DNA from: Litoditis marina
Taxonomy: Eukaryota; Nematoda; Chromadorea; Rhabditida; Rhabditidae
Direction of reading: 5' to 3'
Length of the DNA stretch: 64,000 bases
Assembly (NCBI GenBank): GCA_964036275.1
Contig: OZ038439.1
Span: 6,402,169 to 6,466,168, forward strand
In this document: positions 23,271 through 33,809 of the stretch, piece by piece
How positions within the stretch are numbered: position 1 is the stretch's first letter
How the letters are laid out: the number at the start of each line of letters is the position of its first letter
Translations under genes and position numbers: made by a program
Notes under the pieces: generated by a model
Database searches by the model: none
What the model saw: only the letters and a program-made list of their open reading frames with translations
Told to the model about the DNA's origin: nothing

Positions 23271-23712
23271 TCACACACTTCCTCGTCCCCACTTTTTAAA
23301 AATTTAGTTCTAGTTTACCTACCTGTTACCTGTTTTTTTTTGGAGAATGACTTGGCAATTTTACATCGAATTCAGTACAGCTACGCAATGTACTGCCAAA
23401 TTGTTGATCGGTTTCTGCTCAAACAATCAACGCCCCCGTATGGTCAGCAACTATGTGACAACATAGCTCGAAACTTTATTTAATTCATCAGAACATGATT
23501 TAAAATCGTAGCTCTAACCTGAGAGAGTCCTTTTCCGTTTCTGAAGGTGGTAGGATGAGTATAATATCCAGATCCGGAAAGCGACGCCAGGGTGACTCAT
23601 TGTACGTGTGGAACCGACGTGGTATAGACCATATCTGCTAAGAAAATCATTGATTCACATCTTCGAGTTGATATAAATACAATGAGGGAAATTTGGCTAC
23701 TGACTAAAGCGA

Positions 23713-25455
23713 ATGTCATTGAAAAATCCAGTCGTTTTCACATTTACTGATTGCAACATGGATCGAAATCTAGTTTATCCAGACTACTATTTCTTAACTG
23801 ATCATAGACTTTGCACATCGGACAAAGAAAAGTCCGACTTGCTTGCCGAGGTATTTTCGAAAGTTTATTCGACTGACAATGGTAAACTCTCACCCTTCAA
23901 TCGTGCAACTAAACATTGTGATAGTCACGTTCTCTTTGACAGAGTTTCTATTGAAAATGCTCTCAATTCGTGGCCTCAATCTTTTTCAGTCACTCCTGAC
24001 GGAATTCCGTTCAAGTTTATTAAAGAAGTAGTTGGCCAAATTAGTGAGCCTTTGGAATTCCTTTTCACCCTGAGTATGATACGTTGTGAGGTACCAAAAC
24101 GTTGGAAACATTCCTTGGTTACCCCTATACCAAAGAAAGCACCGTTTACAGATCCGAACAATTACAGGCCAATCAGTATTACCTCCATTTTTGCTCGTTT
24201 GTTTGAGAAAATTCTAAAAAAGCATATGACTGGCCATCTAGATCGAAATAAAATTATTTCCGAGCATCAACATGGTTTCAGAAAAGGAAAATCTGTTGAA
24301 ACTCAGATGCTAGAGTGTGTTAATGATTGGACAAACACTACTGATAAGGATAGATTCACTGATGTGGTATATTTCGACTTCTCGAAAGCTTTTGATCGAG
24401 TTTCACATCCCAAGTTATTGTATAAGTTGAGAGCACTTGGTTTCCACAACCAAACAGTCAATTGGCTAGAAAAGTTTTTATTACAAAGAACTTTTCAAGT
24501 CAAAGTAAAAGATAGTCTTTCTGATGTTTTCAAGATTACTAGTGGAGTACCTCAAGGTGGAGCCATTTCTCCACTCCTCTTTAGTGTTTATACGTGCGAA
24601 GTACCTAGTATACTTGTCAAACCAGGTTTAGTGAGCTGCAAAGTTTTTGCAGATGATACAAAGATTTACCAGGATTTCTGTGTGGATGATAGTAAAGTGC
24701 ATTTGCAAGAATCGATTGACAGTATGTACTCTTGGTCGGTTCAGTGGGAGTTACCTTTGTCCGTAGAAAAAACAAAGGTACTACATATTGGAAATAAAAA
24801 CCCCAAGAATGTGTATACAGTCAATGGAACTGTCATGGGCGGTTGTGACACTGTGCGCGATTTAGGTTTCACAGTCACAAGTAGTTTGACATTTGCCGAT
24901 CATTGCAAACGTATAGTCGCTGCAGCTAAAAGAAGGACATACAATATGTTCAAAACTTTGAAACTGAAGAATAAGTTCACGTGGATTAAGGTTTACAAAA
25001 CATACATTCGTCCTATTGTTGAGAGTGGCTGCACTGTGTTCAACTCTGAGAGAATGTGTGTAAAAGCAATCGAATCAGTGCAGAATGACTTCACTAGGAA
25101 GTTATTCATGCGACTAGGAGGTTATACGTATTGTAAAATACCGTCAGCTGAGTTCAGAAATAAGAAATTAGGTCTTCAGTCTTTAGAGAAAAGACGTAAC
25201 GTCTTTGATTTGATCATGGTTCACAAGATTGTACATGGAAACTCTGGCGTTGAGACTGCAAAGTTTTATACCTTTGATAACTCGCGAACCAGGGGTACAA
25301 GGTTGAAATTACGTTTCACCGCTCCCAAATTCAAGACTAGAGCACAATTTTTCACTGTCAGAGCTGGTTCTAAATACTTGAAAATCACGAAAAATAAATC
25401 TGTACCTGTTTCAGTCAAATGTATGAAAAAATATTTGTTTGAAACCCTTAACTAA
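23713..25455 (+). CDS. Reverse transcriptase of the nested LINE (580 aa)
   Basis: The frame is intact through all conserved RT blocks and the thumb region, with no stop or frameshift. It carries the catalytic aspartates in YFDFSKAFD and FADDTK. It ends in a basic tail before TAA at 25453-25455. The chosen ATG is simply the first in frame; the natural start probably lay in the lost 5' part. Confidence 0.85.
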   Translation: MSLKNPVVFTFTDCNMDRNLVYPDYYFLTDHRLCTSDKEKSDLLAEVFSKVYSTDNGKLSPFNRATKHCDSHVLFDRVSIENALNSWPQSFSVTPDGIPFKFIKEVVGQISEPLEFLFTLSMIRCEVPKRWKHSLVTPIPKKAPFTDPNNYRPISITSIFARLFEKILKKHMTGHLDRNKIISEHQHGFRKGKSVETQMLECVNDWTNTTDKDRFTDVVYFDFSKAFDRVSHPKLLYKLRALGFHNQTVNWLEKFLLQRTFQVKVKDSLSDVFKITSGVPQGGAISPLLFSVYTCEVPSILVKPGLVSCKVFADDTKIYQDFCVDDSKVHLQESIDSMYSWSVQWELPLSVEKTKVLHIGNKNPKNVYTVNGTVMGGCDTVRDLGFTVTSSLTFADHCKRIVAAAKRRTYNMFKTLKLKNKFTWIKVYKTYIRPIVESGCTVFNSERMCVKAIESVQNDFTRKLFMRLGGYTYCKIPSAEFRNKKLGLQSLEKRRNVFDLIMVHKIVHGNSGVETAKFYTFDNSRTRGTRLKLRFTAPKFKTRAQFFTVRAGSKYLKITKNKSVPVSVKCMKKYLFETLN

Positions 25456-25728
25456 TTAATGAATTGAACGTGTCTGTTGGAACCCATTTGAGTTTTGTAG
25501 GTCAGTGGCTTGTGTTAGTTATCTTCTTGCTCAGTTTCTGATTTTATTGTTGTGTAAACGGTCATCATTCCGACATATATATCGTTACTGTGTTGTTGTA
25601 GTACTGTTCTCATTCCACATCCCACTTTATCACTTTGTTCTATGTTTTATTTCTGTTTCCACCACTTTTTCCCACTTCTCAACTCATTTTTTCACGTATT
25701 TATATGCGTAATAAATCAATCAAAAACT
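23713..25728 (+). mobile_element. CR1/jockey-like LINE, 5'-truncated, nested
   Basis: A 580-codon frame (23713-25455) encodes a reverse transcriptase with NNYRPISITSIFARLFEK, HQHGFRKGKS, VVYFDFSKAFDRVSH, TSGVPQGGAISPLLF and catalytic FADD at residues 312-315, followed by the usual C-terminal region. No endonuclease is seen upstream, so the copy is probably 5'-truncated. A T-rich 3' UTR of about 270 bp ends in GCGTAATAAATCAATCAA. The different RT signature and base composition show that it belongs to a clade other than that of the LINE at 12.5 kb. Confidence 0.85.
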
Positions 25729-25954
25729 ACAGCCAACGAAAACGCATGAAAATACGGGCGATACGTAACGAGAGAGTGATCTAATTGTTGTGGTAATATT
25801 GAGGCTCCCACCATTAAAACTCTGCATCTGAAGCTCACTCTACAAGTTCAATGACAGAAAATCTATACGGAGAAGACTAAGAGACAGTGAAATTGTCCAA
25901 AACGAATTTAATTAAGATCTATTCATGCACTAATCAGACATAGGAATTTCGTGA

Positions 25955-26753
25955 CCAGGGTTAAATCCGCAGTAAACCCGTAGTAAGGCGAACCCGTGGT
26001 AGATCCGCAGTAAACCTGCAGTAAACCCGGAGTAGATTCATAGTAAACTATTCAAAAGTGCGTGCTTCGTGTGGAAATGCAATATTATAACTCAAAAACT
26101 GAAGGGATAAACGTATCGGAGATTATACAAATCAGTTTCGAGAAAATGAGCAGATAATTTTTTTTCAAGTCTGACAGTTCAACTTTTTTTCGATCGTTAT
26201 GATGAGTTCCTGACAACTGCATTTCTACAATATGAGTATTCAATCGTTTAAAATGGAATGAATTGACATTTTACTTAGCAAACCATGATGGAAAACCATA
26301 TAATGGAAATTTAAGAGTAGAACTTTCATAGTTATGGCTCATAACTTCAATTTCTTTACCAAATCATGATTGTCCAAAAATTTGTTCCGATATCCTGATG
26401 TACAACTAATATTCATGCATATTGGAAAATTGAATGCATTTTTACCCTTAAAAACGAATTTTGAAAAAAATATTTTCCGCCCTTACTTAAGTACGGACTT
26501 CTCCATCACTAGTCGTTGAGGTTTGAGTTGATTTCGGTTTAATTACCCAAGTTTGAGGTACTTTTCGAGAACAGAAAGGTATTCTATTTTCCTTTGACGT
26601 TGATAGAGAGCATGGAGTGCTCCTATTGCGTTAAATGAAACTATTTTTTGAAAAAGTGTTATTTCAGATTATTTGTGGTAGATTTGAATATCAATTAGTT
26701 TACTGCGCAGTTACTGCGGGTTTACTGCAGATTTACTGCAGATTTACCCCTGG
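25955..26753. mobile_element. TIR element with CAGTAAACC repeats
   Basis: The left end CCAGGGTTAAATCCGCAGTAAACCCG is the inverse of the right end (CTGCAGATTTACCCCTGG). Both ends carry tandem GCAGTAAACCYG / TTACTGCRG units. A GTAGTACCGCGGTACTAC palindrome abuts the right end. Non-autonomous; inside the large transposon. Confidence 0.6.
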
Positions 26754-26799
26754 TAGTACCGCGGTACTACCAGCGGTAAATCGGCAGTCTAACCGGGGT

Positions 26800-28320
26800 A
26801 CAACTGCAGTAACTTTGCTGTCAATTAGCGGTTTTTATTTCCCTGTGGAGAATGAGAGGCTGAGCGCCGTGTTGATAGAACTACAAGAATAATTTCTCAT
26901 TCATGACAGAAGAAAACACGTTGGTAGAACCACAAAATAATGAAAATAAATAGCAAAACAAATTTCAAAACGACACAATTTTTAAAAAAATGATTTCGGG
27001 TTACGGTAGTTTTTCTTGTAGAACTCACCAACAGCAGCTTTTTCATGCGACGTCAGTTTGATGATCGCGCACAAAAAAATAATTTTTTTTTGTTTTCTTT
27101 ATTATTCGTTATTGTTATTTTGATATCGTATTCATTTTCATCTCATCATTCTTGTGTGTGAGCATAGCAATTACATTTCAGGTTGTGAATTCGTTGTGAT
27201 GCTGTGTTTCTTATTAGTTTGTGGTGTCCTCGAGGAAAAGACGGAAACGACAGTAACGGTGAGTTAATCATGTAGAACATACATTTACATTTACTTCCAA
27301 AGTGTTTATTTTCTATTCTCGTTCGTGAATAACTCTCAAATTGTTAAAATGTTGACATTGAGTTGCTGTTTGACGGGTCGCACGCACATGAGCCATTACT
27401 TTCTTAAATGAAACACTCCGTAATTTTGCTCATTGAAAGGATACAATTAAATGCAAGATTCCTCTTTTCTCGTGCACATACATAATTTTGTAGGTTGTTG
27501 CAGGCCGTTTTTAGTTGTAATCGCAGTTTCTCAAGTGTCCAGTTTTGTTATACGTCTTACATTTTGGTTAACGGGGTTTTGACCGCGTGCGGCGTGTCAA
27601 TGAAATAGTGATAATATTCCAAGATTCTAGAAAGTTGTTCTACGATGTTTACAGCGTGTAATCGAGACGAAGTTCTGAAAAACCATTGCAAAAACTGAAA
27701 AATACTGATCGAACATTTCTTCTGCACGCCGCCAAATTTCACTGAAGAAATTTGAAAACTAGTTATGAACTAACCCTCAAATTGAAATCCGCTATTTTTG
27801 AACTTACACCAGAAATGTTTTTAGTTTTAAAAAATAAAAACGAAATTCGAACAAGCATGAAAGCTTCTATAAGAGCTCATGTTGTATAGTTTTTCACTAG
27901 GTAGATAATGTTATGTTGTTGTTCACTTACTCACATCCTCTCATACAATTATTTTTAGTTCGAGCGCTGATCTTCCACAGTGCCGTTGAAAACACTGGGG
28001 CTGCCTGTCGTTTTTGGCAACTCATTGAGGCGAGCAAGAAAAGAAGAGATCTCAGAAGGGAACGTTTCCAACTGAAAGTGTGTTCAGTGCCCTTCTTGTA
28101 AATAATTTGTGTTCGTTTTAGTTGTTAATTTGTGCTCGTTTTAGTTTTTAGTCGTTTTGTGAGTGAATAATATGTACACAACATTTTGTGTTGTCATTTT
28201 TATGGGCTTCTCGTAGAAAAATATGTGTTGTTTAAGCTTTTTAGATGTTTCCCGAACAATTTTTATAGGACTTCTTCGAAATAGCGACGTAGCCTCAAAA
28301 ATTTTGGATTTATTCGTTTC
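26800..28320. other. Interior of the large transposon without a supported gene
   Basis: Two exon-like islands are visible. One is 27181-27259: an acceptor TTTCAG, a short frame starting MLCFLLVCGVLEEK, and a donor ACG|GTGAGT. The other is 27959-28100, with an acceptor TTTTTAG and a charged frame containing RFWQLIEASKKRRDLRRE. I could not join them in frame. They could be remnants of a captured gene or of the element's own gene. Confidence 0.3.
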
Positions 28321-29529
28321 CAACTTATTGATTACTTTGACCATGGTCATCTCAAATTCATGTTGTTGACCATGGTCAGATTTGGTCATTTCTGTTTTAT
28401 GAATCTCTCTGATGTGGGTAACAGTGACAATGGTCAATCTTGAAATGACCATTGTCATTATTTGTTGTTGTCTCACTTGACCATAATTCAATAAACGTGT
28501 CAATAATGATCTGTTTTCTTATGTAGTGTTGACTTTACCAGAGTGACAGGAATCTGCACAAAACAGCAAAATTGCGGAATTTTTTAGTTGGACGCGGCTT
28601 ATATGGTCATGACCCTTTTGGGGGACAGTCTGTCTAATCTCAGAAGGTAATCGATTTACATATTTACATATTTATTCATTCACTTCGCTTCGTTACGATG
28701 CTAAGTATAGTCGATACGCATGTTATACATTGTGCCACTCTATTTCTCCTGTAATACTATAACCCCCCCCCTATATCAAATTAGGGAACAGTCTGTGTGA
28801 TCTAAGAAGGTATTCGATACACATTTCATCTAATAGGGTTGTTCCTCCCGCGCTACAACCCCTGCCTTTCCAAATTGAGAAACTGATATAAAGAAATCTC
28901 AGGAGATAATCGATACGCAGATTTACCTTGTCCATATGACGCTCAAACTACAAGCTCAACTTTGCATTCTCTATTGACTCAAAAATACTCCAGAAAAATG
29001 AGCCGCGTCAGCAGCATTTCAACCCAAACTAGAATTGGAATCAGTCTGTTGTTCGGATTGAAGCAGATTCACGAGGTGAGGTTTGGCCGAGTGGCTAAAA
29101 CACGATTGTACAATATACCTAGTACCTTACATGGAAAAAACTAACCTTAGGACCCTCAACTTATCATTCTAAGGACCATTACTTATACTCTACAAACCTC
29201 GAAACAACCCTTATAAACCTTAGGAAGCAATCATGAATCATTTCATAAAGCTCATTTCCAGGTCGGTTTCGTGGACCGTGACCTGAAACCAGCGAATGTG
29301 GCCCTCGGCAAACAGGACTCGTGTGAAGCCAGATTCCTGCACATTCTCGATTTCGGACTGGCTCGCGAATTCGTCATGACCGGCGACGACGGGAAACCGA
29401 AAATGCGCCGACCTCGATCCAGGGCGCTTTTCAGGTGCGTTGGAACTGATGTAGGGAACAACTGAATGTTTGATGTAGTTTGATCTCAGTATGCATCATT
29501 TTTACTAGTTTTACCAGAAGAAGCGAGAT

Positions 29530-29692
29530 CGGGGAACATTGACTTTTTACCCCCCACCTTTCTGAATTTGTATTGCGCATTTGTATATAGCTTGGGCAAT
29601 TTGTATATAGCTTGGGTGGGGGGGTTGAAGTGCTACGGGGGGGGGGGGGGGGGGGGACCCAACTAAAGTGGGGGGCGATACTTCAATTTTCC
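29530..29692. repeat. G/C-tract repeat, copy 4
   Basis: GGGGAACATTGACTTTTTACCCCCCACCTTTCTGAATTTGTATTGC is followed by a G run of more than 20 at 29638-29656 and AATTTTCCCAGAG. It is in a kinase intron and inverse in orientation to the copies at 19.6 and 42.4 kb. Confidence 0.7.
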
Positions 29693-31906
29693 CAGAGTTT
29701 TACCAGAAGAAGCGAGATCGAACTATAAGGACAGCGGTATACAACCACATACAACTAGGAGGATGCTCTGAGGGGCAACCCTGTACACTGCTAAAGGTTC
29801 CATATTCTCGAAAGATGTGTCAAAATATTTATTGTAGTTTGATCTCTAACGCCTAATTCAACTAACTCCAAGTGAAAAGTGACTGGATACCATTTTTGTT
29901 TTGTTTTTGCTCCGTGTATCTCACATATCTGTGAATGAATCAAATTCCAGAGGAACTACCCGCTACTGTTCAATCAATACGCATGATAGACAGGAGCAGG
30001 GGAGGGTGGACGACATCTGGTGTCTTCTGTACATGTTGGCCGAGTTGAGGGGACATTTGCCCTGGGGAAATACAAGGTAGAGTTTTTTTTCGTCATCAGT
30101 GGGATTTTGGCAGAGTGCCAGTGAGACTTTCAAATGAATGACTTCTAGAACGTTTTCTATCATGTTCCACACAAATTTGAAATAGCTTATCATTACTGTA
30201 GGTTCGGGAACAACTCGTAACAACCAAGAAAAACCAGAATGAAAGCTTGGTTGCACGGTTTTGATATAATTTGAAGACCATCAGATAAGTTATTTGTAAG
30301 TAGATTTTATTGGTGCTAGGATTATAGAGTTACTGTTTCAATATAACTGTTGATAAATATTACGATGTTTAGTCTTTCAAAATTGTAATTTAACAAACTT
30401 CAGGAACAAACCGGAAGTAGCCGAGATCAAAAGACGGTTCAACTGGAGAATCTGCTCGAGAATAGTCCATGTGAACTGGTGGAATTTGGGACCTATCTCA
30501 GGTATCCTAAAATTGAATTTCAAGCAAAACAAGCTTTGTTACAGAAAGAAAATATGCAAGATTTAAATAATTGTTTTAAAGCTCAATTTGTCAAGTTTTG
30601 TAATGGAAAAATCTGCGGTGAGAAAAAGAGAACAGTTTTCGATTGCTTAGTTAATTTTTTGAAGGGTCTCAGCCTACCTTTTCAAAACTGCAATACTGGA
30701 AAGATTTCTCGTTTTTCACCTGATATATTTCTATTTAGTACCCTCAACTACTTCTCTCGTCCCGACTATGCATTCCTGTTCAGTCTTCTCGACAAAATCA
30801 TGAAAACCGGCAACTTCAAGTGAGTCGTTTTCTTAAAGTGGTCCATTTCCTATTTTGAAAGTGAATAACCTACTTTAAAAACCATCCATGACTGATCTTT
30901 TCAAAACAACCCACAGCCCAGGAAACGAAAACAACCTAGGAAACAAAAAGCATCGATGAAAAGAAAGAGAATTGTTCAGTTGTGTTGTATTAGTCATTCC
31001 TATCATTTGTATTATAAGTGTTATCGATAAGTGTCAGTGTTCTATTTGTTTGTATTCATGTATTTATCCTGAATTTATAGGTTTTCTGACCCCTGGGACT
31101 GGGAAAAGGGCCAGCCTCCCTCGAAAGCCTCCAAGGAACAAACTCAATGCTCCACTGATTTCGACAAACAGTCTCAAATGAGGTACATTTCAATATTATT
31201 GTTTTGTTATATACTAGAAGTAGGTTGACTAGTCATGTGAAGTTAGCATTCTAATGAGGAATCGTGCACTTTTTCATTGCACGTTTCTGAGTTCTGATGT
31301 GTTTACATGTTTCACGACCTTGCAATTGACTAACAGTGTATTGTTCACCTATTTGCTTTCTCTTTCCAACTTCATAGTTCCAATTTTTCCTATGTTGCCT
31401 ACAGTATGGTTGACGTTTAAATTCACAATAACGAACTTTCCTTCTTGAACTCTTGAACTTCTTGAACTGGAGCTTGAACTTGAACTTCTTGAACTTGAAG
31501 TTAGGGGATTGGAACATCAGATTTTCCGAGTTGTAGTTAAAAAAAGGTATAGGAAGGAAATGACCGGAAACAATACCGGATCCTGTTGGTCCCATCTGCT
31601 GTGTTTGTAGTTTGATCTCAATGTTTTCGTTGTCATTTGCAATCTTTTTTGTGTACACAGATCAAACTACAACTCAGATTTGGTCCTAAACTACAAAAAA
31701 TTGTTGTTCAGCAAAGAAACAACTGTCTCGGACCAGCCGTCTGTCAATATCACAGTGCCCCTCCCAGCCACTGGAACACCCTCGCTGTCAGTTGAACCGA
31801 TTACTGACCCGGTAAGCCATATTTTTCTCTCTATCAAGTCTCTCTCTCTATTTATTTTTCTCTCTCTCTTCTCCTCTGATTCTTTATCCCTCTAGCATTC
31901 TTTCTA

Positions 31907-32169
31907 GGGTTGTTAAAGTCGAACTAGAAACTCGACTCGACTCGAAACTCGAAAACTCGAAATTTCGCAAAACTCGAAAACTCAAAATTTTCCAAAACTC
32001 GAAAATTCGAAATTTTGAACGCAAAAATTCGAAAATCAAAATTTCGGACTTGAAAAATGGGTATTTCGAAAATGTTCGAGTTGGGTCGAACTCGAAACTC
32101 GAAATTTCCCAAAACTCGAAAACTCGAAAAATCGAAGTTTCCCAAAACTCGAAACTCGATGAACAACCC
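31907..32169. mobile_element. 263-bp TA-flanked MITE with internal CTCGAAA repeats
   Basis: GGGTTGTT at 31907 and AACAACCC ending at 32169 are inverted ends flanked by TA on both sides. The interior is a degenerate array of ACTCGAAAACTCGAAATTT in both directions. It lies in the last intron of the kinase gene. Confidence 0.7.
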
Positions 32170-32432
32170 TAATTCTTTCCCTCTTTTTTCACTCTTTTCA
32201 TCTCTTTCCATCTCTGCCTATCTTTCTCTCTTGTTTTATCTTTGTCTGTCTGTATCTTTCCCACTCTCCCTATCTTTCTGGCTGTTAGAACATGTATTTT
32301 CCAGGACAACCCCTTCCCAGCAGAGCTGTTTGCTAGAAACTTCCTGGGTTTCTAAACAGAGAAGAAAGAACGTACAAGAAGAATTATCGACTATTCTCGT
32401 TTTTTTCGATAACATCTATTACAATCAATCGA

Positions 32433-32438
32433 AATAAA
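32433..32438 (+). terminator. Poly(A) signal of the kinase gene
   Basis: AATAAA 78 bases after the TAA at 32353-32355. Confidence 0.6.
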
Positions 32439-32519
32439 GATGTTCGCAAGTTTTAGTATATTCGTGTATGTATGCCTCAAATGTACTCCTACTTCGTCGT
32501 TTGATGCCGCTGTGTTTCG

Positions 32520-32700
32520 GTTTAAAGGGACCGTTTTTTTATAATTTGGATCGATTAAAAAACATGAAGTCTCAAGATACTACCTCGATAGTGTACTGAT
32601 GGTCCCTTACTATTACACAAAAAAGAAAAATGGAAATCAGTCGATAACCAAGATAACCAAGCCAAACTATCTTAAAGGTTACTGTATCGCAAATCTTTTT
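32520..32700 (+). repeat. Dispersed repeat family B, copy 2
   Basis: Diverged partner of 7640-7825: TATAATTTGGATCGAT ... GAAATCAGTCGATAACCAAG ... CCAAACTATCTTAAAGGTTACTGTAT. Confidence 0.5.
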
Positions 32701-32808
32701 CTCAAAATATGAATTCGGTTTTAATACACACAACTTCAATCTTAATTAAACCAAAAAGTGGCATAGATAACTAAAACACTTTCAAATATGTCAGTTTTTA
32801 CGTGATTG

Positions 32809-32850
32809 AATTTAGGATACGTTTCACGGACGTGAAACGTATCCTAAATT
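32809..32850. repeat. 42-bp near-perfect palindrome
   Basis: The arms AATTTAGGATACGTTTCACG and CGTGAAACGTATCCTAAATT are perfect reverse complements with only GA between them. It lies between the kinase and dipeptidase genes. Confidence 0.9.
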
Positions 32851-33418
32851 TGTGCGCGTCGACATGAAAATAGGTACGTGCTGTGGCTTCCGCGTTGTGG
32901 CCGTACTCAAATTTGCTCAAAAACGACCCAAGTTGCGGACATTTCACTAATTCTGACTGTTTTGTCCATTTTTCGTTCCCATGTAACACTGATAACTCAA
33001 GTCATCAAATTAAAGAGGTACGGTCCCTTCAAAGATTCCATCTCGTCACATCACATGCGTCACAGTGAAAATGTTTGCGTGAATAATGGCTTGATATTAA
33101 GCAAATTTTGCTAACTTTCGATTGGAATGCTTTTCACGATCTACTGGAACACATGAAGAATGCTTTTTAATTTTTCGTAAAACTCAGATGATAGCGAAAC
33201 GGTTTCTTTAATATGAGATCCAAGATCAAATTACAACGCTGATTTGATCAATTCCTGCCACTTGTAATGATCTGCTAAGCAATATGCCGATTGCTACTTG
33301 CGTCAGGTAGAAACGTGATTAATTTATTTTACATTCATAAATTATTTCAACTTTTTTGACATGATATAGTTGCCAAATGTTCTGAAAAAAACCGCAATTT
33401 GCAAAAGAGAAATATAAA

Positions 33419-33517
33419 TTTTTTTTTTTTTTTTTTTTTGGATTTGGGATTCGAACCCACGCCTCCGGAGAGACTGGTGCCTAAAACCAGCGCCTTAGAC
33501 CACTCGGCCATCTGACC
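33419..33517 (-). pseudogene. tRNA-Leu(TAG) tailless retropseudogene with poly(A)
   Basis: On the minus strand from 33517, GGTCAGATGGCCGAGTGG is followed by anticodon arm CTGGT-TTTAGGC-ACCAG (anticodon TAG), a Leu-type long variable arm and T-loop GGGTTCGAATCCCA. After that the expected 3' acceptor strand (TCTGACC) is absent. The sequence reads AATCC and then about 20 A (T run at 33419-33439 on the plus strand). Loss of the 3' acceptor with a directly attached A tail is the structure of a reverse-transcribed, truncated tRNA. Confidence 0.75.
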
Positions 33518-33792
33518 ACATACAGGGGTTGCTATAAATCGTAGCGCTCTCGGAGGCATGTTTCGCAGGGTTCCTTCACAAAAAGCAGTTTGATGAATAA
33601 ATGGTAATTTTGAACAAAAATTTCCACTGATTTTTTTAATGCATTCGATTCAAACTACAAAGTACATCGTCTGTAGCTAACATGAATGTTTCTCATGGTG
33701 GTCTCTTCATGTGAAAAAGCCGCGCTTATAAACATGTTGATACTTGAAAAACCTGCGAAGTTGGAAATATTTTTCACTCTTCAAGAAGTTCC

Positions 33793-33794
33793 AG
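33793..33794 (+). promoter_or_regulatory. Probable spliced-leader acceptor for the dipeptidase gene
   Basis: AAGTTCCAG ends 15 bases upstream of the ATG at 33810, with no coding exon before it. This is the usual position of a nematode trans-splice acceptor. Confidence 0.45.
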
Positions 33795-33809
33795 TTTGAA
33801 TCGATCTTA

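Larger units (their letters stand above)
21910..28601. mobile_element. 6.69-kb TIR DNA transposon with TA target duplication
   Basis: The ends TAAGCCGCGTCCAACTAAAAA and their inverse match. The similarity continues with mismatches over about 54 bp to TTTTGTGCAGATTCCTGT. The flanks are TA at 21908-21909 and 28602-28603, and excision of element plus TA exactly restores the kinase exon (KEYCYMVMTLLG). Both subterminal regions carry clusters of GACAATGGTCA/TGACCATTGTC, plausible transposase-binding repeats. I see no recognisable transposase inside. The interior holds a LINE (23.7-25.7 kb), two fold-back elements and a GGCGCC-rich block. The superfamily is unassigned. Confidence 0.85.
21066..32355 (+). 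pseudogene. Tau-tubulin-kinase-like (CK1-group) kinase, interrupted by a transposon and frameshifted
   Basis: Visible exons: 21066-21199, 21422-21484, 21834-21909 resuming at 28604-28646, 28994-29075, 29262-29434, 29951-30076, 30404-30501, 30739-30819, 31081-31182, 31661-31811 and 32305-32355. Together they encode about 393 residues; the exon with the start codon was not found. Kinase features are the glycine loop LGEGGCGAVYKV, the Lys in AALKVES, MVMTLLGDSLSNLR, the catalytic loop VDRDLKPAN, DFGLAR, and the TTBK-type GTTRYCSINTH, GRVDDIWCLLYMLAE and SDPWDWEK. Two lesions argue for a pseudogene. A 6.7-kb element sits inside the third visible exon, and exon 30404-30501 is one base shorter than both neighbouring phases require. 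AATAAA is at 32433-32438. Worm TTBK kinases form a large, often sperm-enriched family. Confidence 0.85.

Noticed and set aside
22040..28500. Searched for CRISPR-like regular arrays among the GACAATGGTCA, GGCGCC and GGTTGC clusters
   Set aside because: Spacing is irregular, the units are parts of TIR elements, and the genome is clearly eukaryotic.
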